NCBI RefSeq assembly: GCF_023276435.1
Contig: NZ_JALLPO010000008.1
Coordinates: 62,001-126,000 of the forward strand
DNA: 64,000 nt
Origin: Sphaerisporangium perillae
GTDB taxonomy: Bacteria; Actinomycetota; Actinomycetes; Streptosporangiales; Streptosporangiaceae
Direction of reading: 5' to 3'
Made by a program: the position numbers and the translations under genes. Below the pieces are notes generated by a model that saw only the letters and a program-made list of their open reading frames with translations, searched no databases and was not told where the DNA came from. The first letter of the stretch is position 1; every line of letters starts with the position of its first letter. Positions 58,742 through 64,000 of the stretch are shown one piece after another.

Positions 58742-61435
58742 ATGACAGCGAACAGCGAGGTAGGAAGCAGCGTGCCAGCCAAGAACGGCAACGCCGGCGG
58801 AACCCGCCTGGTGATCGTGGAGTCGCCCGCCAAGGCGAAGACGATCGCCGGGTACCTCGGGCGCGGCTACATCGTGGAGTCCAGCATCGGCCATATTCGC
58901 GATTTGCCGGAAAAGGCCGACGACATCCCCGAGAAGTTCAAGGGCGAGGCATGGGCCCGTCTCGGGGTGAACGTGGACAACGAGTTCGAGCCGCTGTACG
59001 TCGTCAACCCGGACAAGAGGTCGCAGGTCTCCAAGCTCAAGCAGCTGCTCAAGGACGCCGACGAGCTCTACCTCGCCACTGACGAGGACCGCGAGGGAGA
59101 GGCCATCGCCTGGCACCTGCAGGAGGTGCTCAAGCCCAAGGTGCCCGTGCACCGCATGGTCTTCCACGAGATCACGCCGCAGGCGATCCAGGACGCGGTG
59201 TCCAACCCCCGCGCCCTGAACCTCCGGCTGGTCGACGCCCAGGAGACCCGGCGCATCCTCGACAGGCTCTACGGCTACGAGGTCAGCCCGGTCCTGTGGA
59301 AGAAGGTCAAGCCGCGCCTGTCGGCCGGCCGCGTGCAGTCGGTCGCCACCAGGCTGGTCGTGGAGCGCGAGCGCGAGCGCATCGCGTTCACCTCCGCCGA
59401 CTACTGGGACCTGCGTGCGATCTTCGACGTGGGCCGCGACGAGGACCCGCGCAGCTTCGGCGCGACCCTGACCGGGGTGGACGGCCGGAAGGTCGCCCAG
59501 GGCCGTGACTTCGCCAGCACGGGCACGCTCAAGAACGCCGACGTCCTCCAACTGGACGAGCAGGCGGCCCGGGCCCTGGCGCAGCGCCTTTCGGACTCCC
59601 GCTACTCGGTCACCTCCGTCGAGAGCAAGCCGTACACGCGCAGGCCGTACGCGCCGTTCCGGACGACGACGTTGCAGCAGGAGGCGAGCCGCAAGCTCGG
59701 CTTCTCGGCGAAGTACACGATGCAGGTGGCCCAGAAGCTATACGAGAACGGCTTCATCACCTACATGCGTACCGACAGCACGACGCTGTCGGAGACCGCC
59801 CTGGCCGCCGCCAGGAGCCAGGCCGTGCGGCTGTACGGCCCCGAGTACGTCCCGGACAAGCCGAGGGTCTACCAGAGCAAGGTGAAGAACGCTCAGGAGG
59901 CCCACGAGGCGATCAGGCCCTCTGGGGACGAGTTCCGCACGCCCGGGGAGACCGGACTCTCCAGTGACATGTTCCGGCTGTACGAGCTGATCTGGCAGCG
60001 CACGGTGGCCTCGCAGATGAAGGACGCCGTCGGCGAGTCGGTCAGCGTCCGCATCGGCGGCACCTCCAGCACCGGTGAGAAGGTCGAGTTCAGCGCCTCC
60101 GGCCGCACGATCACCTTCTACGGCTTCCTCAAGGCGTACGTCGAGGGCGCGGACGATCCCTCGACCGACCGCGACGACTCGGTCAGCCGGCTGCCCAACC
60201 TGGGCCAGGGCGATCCGCTGACGGCGCTGGAGCTGGCAGCCGAGGGACACTCGACCCGCCCGCCGGCGAGGTTCACCGAGGCTTCGCTCGTCAAGGAGCT
60301 CGAAGACCGCGAGATCGGCCGCCCGTCAACGTACGCGTCGATCATCGGAACGATCCTCGACCGCGGGTATGTGTTCAAGAAGGGCACGGCGCTGGTGCCG
60401 TCCTTCCTGGCGTTCGCCGTGGTCAACCTGCTCGAGCAGCATTTCGGCAACCTGGTCGACTACGACTTCACGGCCGAGATGGAGAAGGTGCTCGACGACA
60501 TCGCCAACGCCCGGGCCGAGCGGGTGCCCGAGCTGCGCCGGTTCTACTACGGCGAGCAGGGCGACGACGGCCTGAAGGAGCTGGTCAGCGACCTCGGCGA
60601 GATCGACGCGCGCGAGATCAGCTCGTTCTCGATCAAGGGCACGGACATCGTGATCCGCGTCGGGCGTTACGGACCGTACCTCGACCGTGACGGCGCGCGG
60701 GTCAACGTTCCAGAAGATCTCGCGCCCGACGAGCTCACGGCGGAGAAGGCCGAAGAGCTGTTCACGCAGCCGAGCGGCGAGCGTGAGCTGGGCGCCGATC
60801 CGGCCACCGGCCACATGATCGTGGCGAAGTCGGGGCGTTTCGGGCCGTACGTGACCGAGATCCTGCCAGAGGAGGAGCCGCCCGCCGAAGGCGCGAAGAA
60901 GAAGGCGAAGAAGGACGTCGCCAAGCCCCGCACGAGCTCGCTGCTCAAGTCGATGTCGCTGGACACGATCACGCTGGACGACGCGCTCAAGCTGCTGTCG
61001 CTGCCCCGCGTTCTCGGGGAGATCGACGGCGAGGAGGTCACCGCGCAGAACGGCAGGTTCGGCCCCTACATCAAGAAGGGGACGGACTCCCGCTCGCTGG
61101 CCTCCGAGGACGAGTTGTTCACGGTCACGATCGAGCAGGCCAAGGAGCTGTTCGCGCAGCCCAAGCAGCGTGGCAGGGGTCGTGCGGCCACCGCTCCGCC
61201 GCTGCGCGAGCTCGGCGTGGACCCGGTCTCCAAGCAGCCGGTCGTGGTCAAGGAGGGCCGTTTCGGGCCGTACGTGACCGACGGCGAGACCAACGCGTCC
61301 CTCCGCAAGGAGGACTCCGTGGAGCAGATCACGATCGAACGCGCCGCCGAGCTGCTCGCCGAGCGCCGCGCCCGTGGCCCGGCGCCGAAGCGGCCCCGCG
61401 CCAAGGCGGGAGCCAAGGCCGGCGCCAAGTCCTGA
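58742..61435 (+). CDS. topA: DNA topoisomerase I
   Basis: An 897-residue type IA topoisomerase. The TOPRIM domain has VIVESPAKAKTI (about 24-35) and DEDREGEAIAWHL; the active-site Tyr is in FITYMRTDST. The C-terminal third carries repeated GRYGPY/GRFGPY units and ends in a Lys/Ala/Arg-rich tail without zinc-finger cysteines, as in mycobacteria and streptomycetes. It relaxes negative supercoils and is essential. The first codons are non-conserved; a start at GTG 58772 is also possible. Confidence 0.97.
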   Translation: MTANSEVGSSVPAKNGNAGGTRLVIVESPAKAKTIAGYLGRGYIVESSIGHIRDLPEKADDIPEKFKGEAWARLGVNVDNEFEPLYVVNPDKRSQVSKLKQLLKDADELYLATDEDREGEAIAWHLQEVLKPKVPVHRMVFHEITPQAIQDAVSNPRALNLRLVDAQETRRILDRLYGYEVSPVLWKKVKPRLSAGRVQSVATRLVVERERERIAFTSADYWDLRAIFDVGRDEDPRSFGATLTGVDGRKVAQGRDFASTGTLKNADVLQLDEQAARALAQRLSDSRYSVTSVESKPYTRRPYAPFRTTTLQQEASRKLGFSAKYTMQVAQKLYENGFITYMRTDSTTLSETALAAARSQAVRLYGPEYVPDKPRVYQSKVKNAQEAHEAIRPSGDEFRTPGETGLSSDMFRLYELIWQRTVASQMKDAVGESVSVRIGGTSSTGEKVEFSASGRTITFYGFLKAYVEGADDPSTDRDDSVSRLPNLGQGDPLTALELAAEGHSTRPPARFTEASLVKELEDREIGRPSTYASIIGTILDRGYVFKKGTALVPSFLAFAVVNLLEQHFGNLVDYDFTAEMEKVLDDIANARAERVPELRRFYYGEQGDDGLKELVSDLGEIDAREISSFSIKGTDIVIRVGRYGPYLDRDGARVNVPEDLAPDELTAEKAEELFTQPSGERELGADPATGHMIVAKSGRFGPYVTEILPEEEPPAEGAKKKAKKDVAKPRTSSLLKSMSLDTITLDDALKLLSLPRVLGEIDGEEVTAQNGRFGPYIKKGTDSRSLASEDELFTVTIEQAKELFAQPKQRGRGRAATAPPLRELGVDPVSKQPVVVKEGRFGPYVTDGETNASLRKEDSVEQITIERAAELLAERRARGPAPKRPRAKAGAKAGAKS

Positions 61436-61450
61436 TATTTCCGGCCACTA

Positions 61451-61479
61451 CTCGGGGCGTCACGGACTGACGCCCCGAG
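61451..61479. terminator. Bidirectional terminator between topA and efeB
   Basis: CTCGGGGCGTC (61451-61461) and GACGCCCCGAG (61469-61479) form an 11-base-pair stem with a seven-base loop between the convergent genes. Confidence 0.8.
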
Positions 61480-61500
61480 CACGCCGCCAGGCGCCCACCG

Positions 61501-62751
61501 TCAGGCGAAGAGCGCGCGGCCCCAGTAGTCGCCGGCGTCGCGCAGGCCCGGCGGGCAGGCGAACAGGCCGCTGGAGATGTGCTTGATGTACTCGTTCAGC
61601 GTGTCCTTGCGCGCGAGCTCCATCTGGATGGGGACGAACTGCTTGCGCGGGTCGCGCTGGTAGGCGATGAAGAACAGCCCCGCGTCGAGCCGCCCGAGCC
61701 CGTCGGAGCCGTCCACGTAGTTGTAGCCCCGGCGCAGCAGGCGGGCTCCTCCGTGCGTGGTCGGGTGCGCGAGCCGGATGTGGGAGTCCATCGGGATCAC
61801 CGGGGTGCCGTCGGCCTTCTTGCCGGCGAAGTCGATCTCGTCGAACTCGTGCTTCTTGCCCAGTGGCGCGCCCTCGCCCTTGTCCCGCCCGAAGATCTCC
61901 TGCTGTTCGGACAGCGACGTCCTGTCCCAGGTCTCGATGTTCATGCGGATCTTCCGGGTGACCAGGTAGCTGCCGCCGGACATCCAAGCGGGGCCGTCCG
62001 CGGCGGCGACCCACAGGTTGTCCCTGAGCATGGCGGCGTCCTCGAGCTTGAGGTTGTTGGTGCCGTCCTTGAAGCCCATCAGGTTGCGCGGGGTGGCCTG
62101 GCTGCGGGAGGTGGAGGACGTACGGCCGAAGCCGAGCTGCGACCAGCGGACAGACACCTTGCCGAAGCCGATGCGGGCCAGATTGCGCACCGCGTGCACG
62201 GCGACCTGCGGGTCGTGGGCGCACGCCTGGATGCAGATGTCGCCGCCGGAGATCTCCGGCCGCAGGTCGTCCAAAGGGAACTTCGGCAGGTCGGCGAGGG
62301 CGGCGGGCTTCTTGGCCGCGAGGCCGAACCGGTCGTCGAACAGCGATGCCCCGAAGCCGATGGTGATGGTCAGACCGGACGCGGGCAGGCCGAGCGCCTC
62401 ACCGGTGTCGTCCGGCGGGGCCTCCACCGCGCCGCCGACGGCGCCGAAAGTCCCGGCGTCCTTGCCCTGGGTCATCCGCGCGGCCGCCGCCGTCCACTCC
62501 TGGAGCATCTCGACCAGTTCGTCGCGCTTCTTGGTGATCACGTCGAAGCTGACGAAGTGCAGGCGGTCCTGCGCGGGGGTGACGATGCCGGCCTGGTGCT
62601 CGCCGTAGAACGACACGGGGTCTGAGGTGGAGGCGGCCGCGGCGGGCGGCGTGCCGTCCATCACGGTGCGGGTCGCGAGCACTCCCGCGCCGGCGGCGGC
62701 GACGCCGGCCGCTCCGAGGCCGAGCAGCTTGCGGCGGTTGATCTGCGTCAT
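61501..62751 (-). CDS. efeB: Dyp-type deferrochelatase/peroxidase
   Basis: A 416-residue haem peroxidase of the Dyp/EfeB family. The Tat signal is INRRKLLGLGAAG with a hydrophobic stretch. The Dyp motif GFKDGTNN has the distal Asp, and the proximal His should lie in IRLAHPTTHGG; RRGYNY and LFFIAYQRDPRKQF are further family motifs. It takes iron from haem or oxidises Fe(II) for EfeO/EfeU. It overlaps efeO by four bases (ATGA), confirming the operon. Confidence 0.95.
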   Translation of the reverse strand: MTQINRRKLLGLGAAGVAAAGAGVLATRTVMDGTPPAAAASTSDPVSFYGEHQAGIVTPAQDRLHFVSFDVITKKRDELVEMLQEWTAAAARMTQGKDAGTFGAVGGAVEAPPDDTGEALGLPASGLTITIGFGASLFDDRFGLAAKKPAALADLPKFPLDDLRPEISGGDICIQACAHDPQVAVHAVRNLARIGFGKVSVRWSQLGFGRTSSTSRSQATPRNLMGFKDGTNNLKLEDAAMLRDNLWVAAADGPAWMSGGSYLVTRKIRMNIETWDRTSLSEQQEIFGRDKGEGAPLGKKHEFDEIDFAGKKADGTPVIPMDSHIRLAHPTTHGGARLLRRGYNYVDGSDGLGRLDAGLFFIAYQRDPRKQFVPIQMELARKDTLNEYIKHISSGLFACPPGLRDAGDYWGRALFA

Positions 62752-63902
62752 CGGGCCACCACCGCGGCGACCTTGCTGATCGGCTCGGCAAGGGCGTTGA
62801 TGGCGTCGGAGAGTTCCTTCAGATCGTCCTTGGACAGCTCGGTGTGCAGCTTCCAGCCGTCGCCGTCGCGGTGCTTGCCGAGGGTGTCCTCGGCGTGGGC
62901 GAACTTCTCGTCGAGCGTCTTGGCGAGGTCGGGGGCGCGCTCGTCGAGCACGGGGCGCAGCGCGGAGACGGCGGCCTGCGAGCCCTCGAGGTTGGCGGCG
63001 AAGTCCCACAGGTCGGTGTGCGAGTAGCGGTCCTCCTCGCCGGTGATCTTGCCGGTGGCGACCTCGTCGAGCAGCTCCTTGGCGCCGTTGGCGAGCTTGA
63101 GGGGCGGGACCTTCTCGGCGGAGGCCTTCTCGACGATCTTCTTCACGTCGGCCATCAGCTTGTCGGCGATCGGGCCGTCCTTGCTGATGTCCTTCGTGAC
63201 CCAGAGGTCCTTCTCGATCTTGTGGAAGCCGGTCCACTCCTCGCCCTTGGCCAGGTCGCCCTCGCGGGCGTCGATGGCGGGGTCGAGGTCGCCGAAGCTC
63301 TCGGCGGCGGGCTCGATGCGCTCCCAGTACGTGCGCGCGATCGGGAACAGCGACTTGGCCTTGTCGATGTCGCCCGCCTTGACGGCGTCCACGAACTCCT
63401 GGGTCTTGACGAGCAGCGCGTCGGTCTGGCTCTTGACGTACCGCTGGTAGTCGGCGGTCGCCTTGGCGAGCTTGGCGTCTTCGCTGAGCGCGACGGCGTC
63501 GCCGGTGACCTTCAGCGGGTTGCGGATGCCCTTGCCGATCATGCCGGGCTTGCAGGCGGCCTCGTACACGCCGGCCGGCAACTCGATGAGGACGTCGCGG
63601 GTGAGGCCCGGGACGATGTTCTCCACCTCGCCCATCACCCGGTCGCCCGCGGCGTAGACGTAGAACTCGGTGACCTTGCTGCCGCCGTTGGTGACCGAGA
63701 ACGTAGAGGTGCCGGCGGGGAGGGCGGCCGTGGAGACCTTGCACTCGGTGTCGGAGGCCGCGACGGTGATCTTTCCGGGCTTGCCCGATGCCTGGGCGGC
63801 CGTGTCGCCACCGCCGCTCGATGACGAGCATGCGGTGAGCCCCGCCAAGGCCAGCGCGCCGGCGGTGAGGACGAGGGCGGTACGCATGGTTCTCCAGTTC
63901 AC
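62748..63902 (-). CDS. efeO: Iron-uptake lipoprotein EfeO (cupredoxin + M75)
   Basis: A 384-residue exported protein. A lipoprotein signal (LAGLTACSSSS) precedes an EfeO cupredoxin domain (about 40-130; EFYVYAAGDRVMGEVENIVPGL) and an M75/imelysin domain (about 140-380) with YWERIEPAAESFGDLDP and WTGFHKIEKDLW, the latter including the conserved HxxE. It binds ferric or ferrous iron at the cell surface for the EfeU permease. The start is GTG at 63902 or ATG at 63887. Confidence 0.93.
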   Translation of the reverse strand: MNWRTMRTALVLTAGALALAGLTACSSSSGGGDTAAQASGKPGKITVAASDTECKVSTAALPAGTSTFSVTNGGSKVTEFYVYAAGDRVMGEVENIVPGLTRDVLIELPAGVYEAACKPGMIGKGIRNPLKVTGDAVALSEDAKLAKATADYQRYVKSQTDALLVKTQEFVDAVKAGDIDKAKSLFPIARTYWERIEPAAESFGDLDPAIDAREGDLAKGEEWTGFHKIEKDLWVTKDISKDGPIADKLMADVKKIVEKASAEKVPPLKLANGAKELLDEVATGKITGEEDRYSHTDLWDFAANLEGSQAAVSALRPVLDERAPDLAKTLDEKFAHAEDTLGKHRDGDGWKLHTELSKDDLKELSDAINALAEPISKVAAVVAR

Positions 63903-63933
63903 GAGATCACGTTGAGCAAGGAAGGGGAGGTGG

Positions 63934-64000
63934 TCACGACGAAGCTGAGGCGGTGGTCGCGGACGGCGCGGGCTTTGGGCCCGGCCCCTTGCGAGCCGGC
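63934..64000 (-). CDS. efeU: Probable end of the EfeU permease (partial)
   Basis: At the window edge one minus-strand frame reads PARKGPGPKPAPSATTASASS and stops at 63934, 31 bases before efeO. A Pro/Ala/Ser tail of this kind is plausible for the C-terminus of the FTR1-type permease expected first in an efeUOB operon, but no membrane segment is inside the window. Confidence 0.35.
   Translation of the reverse strand, partial: PARKGPGPKPAPSATTASASS

Overview
The window is very GC-rich actinobacterial chromosome. The product families (PP2C/SpoIIE phosphatase, tandem universal stress protein, chaplin-like repeat protein, F420-type nitroreductase-fold enzymes, LAL regulators, EfeUOB, TOBE-type molybdate genes) fit a filamentous actinomycete, most likely Streptosporangiales (Nonomuraea/Microbispora-like). 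That placement is inference from gene content only. No rRNA operon, CRISPR array or intact prophage is visible. One tRNA gene, tRNA-Leu(GAG), lies on the minus strand near 53.7 kb.

Layout: 0-7.6 kb holds a polytopic membrane protein, a sugar-nucleotide epimerase, a PP2C phosphatase and an OmpR-type two-component system facing a small secreted protein. 7.7-13.8 kb holds small conserved genes, a ferritin-like protein, a striking G/C homopolymer block, a hemerythrin gene and a secreted GH5 mannanase with a perfect CebR-type operator. 13.9-24.5 kb is mixed: a peptidase-S51-like fusion, a DUF6766 protein, a universal stress protein, a TetR gene whose divergent target is cut off, a ribosomal-protection tetracycline resistance gene with an overlapping leader ORF, and a methyltransferase fused to a degenerate kinase-like domain. 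24.6-27.7 kb is a molybdate operon (TOBE regulator, modABC). 27.7-32.7 kb is an arsenic island (Acr3, ArsR-ArsC fusion, ArsC, ArsR, a gutted MFS gene, an ArsO-like flavoprotein).

The most interesting stretch is about 34.8-48.3 kb. Two large LAL (MalT-like) LuxR regulators stand at its flanks in mirror-image order, each followed by a small 69-80 aa protein and then a SnoaL protein. Seven copies of one composite DNA element occur here: a palindrome close to TCACCGGGATCCGGTGA, exactly six bases, then a further xTCAC half-site. Six of the seven read in the direction of the gene just downstream (alpha/beta hydrolase, MFS exporter, both small proteins, SnoaL-1, and the four-gene SnoaL-2 operon). 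I infer an undescribed LAL-controlled regulon, probably for export or detoxification of a small molecule. Part of it is decaying: an isochorismatase-MFS chimera and a frameshifted aldo/keto reductase.

48.4-53.8 kb is an integration hot spot at tRNA-Leu. It contains a broken tyrosine integrase, a second tRNA-3'-end-like sequence, a YtrA-type GntR/ABC transporter operon, a Tn3 transposase scrap and a serine-recombinase tail running into the tRNA. 53.9-64 kb returns to core genes: an M20 peptidase, a secreted protein, a seven-repeat chaplin-like wall protein, DUF5703, topA and efeB/efeO with the probable tail of efeU.
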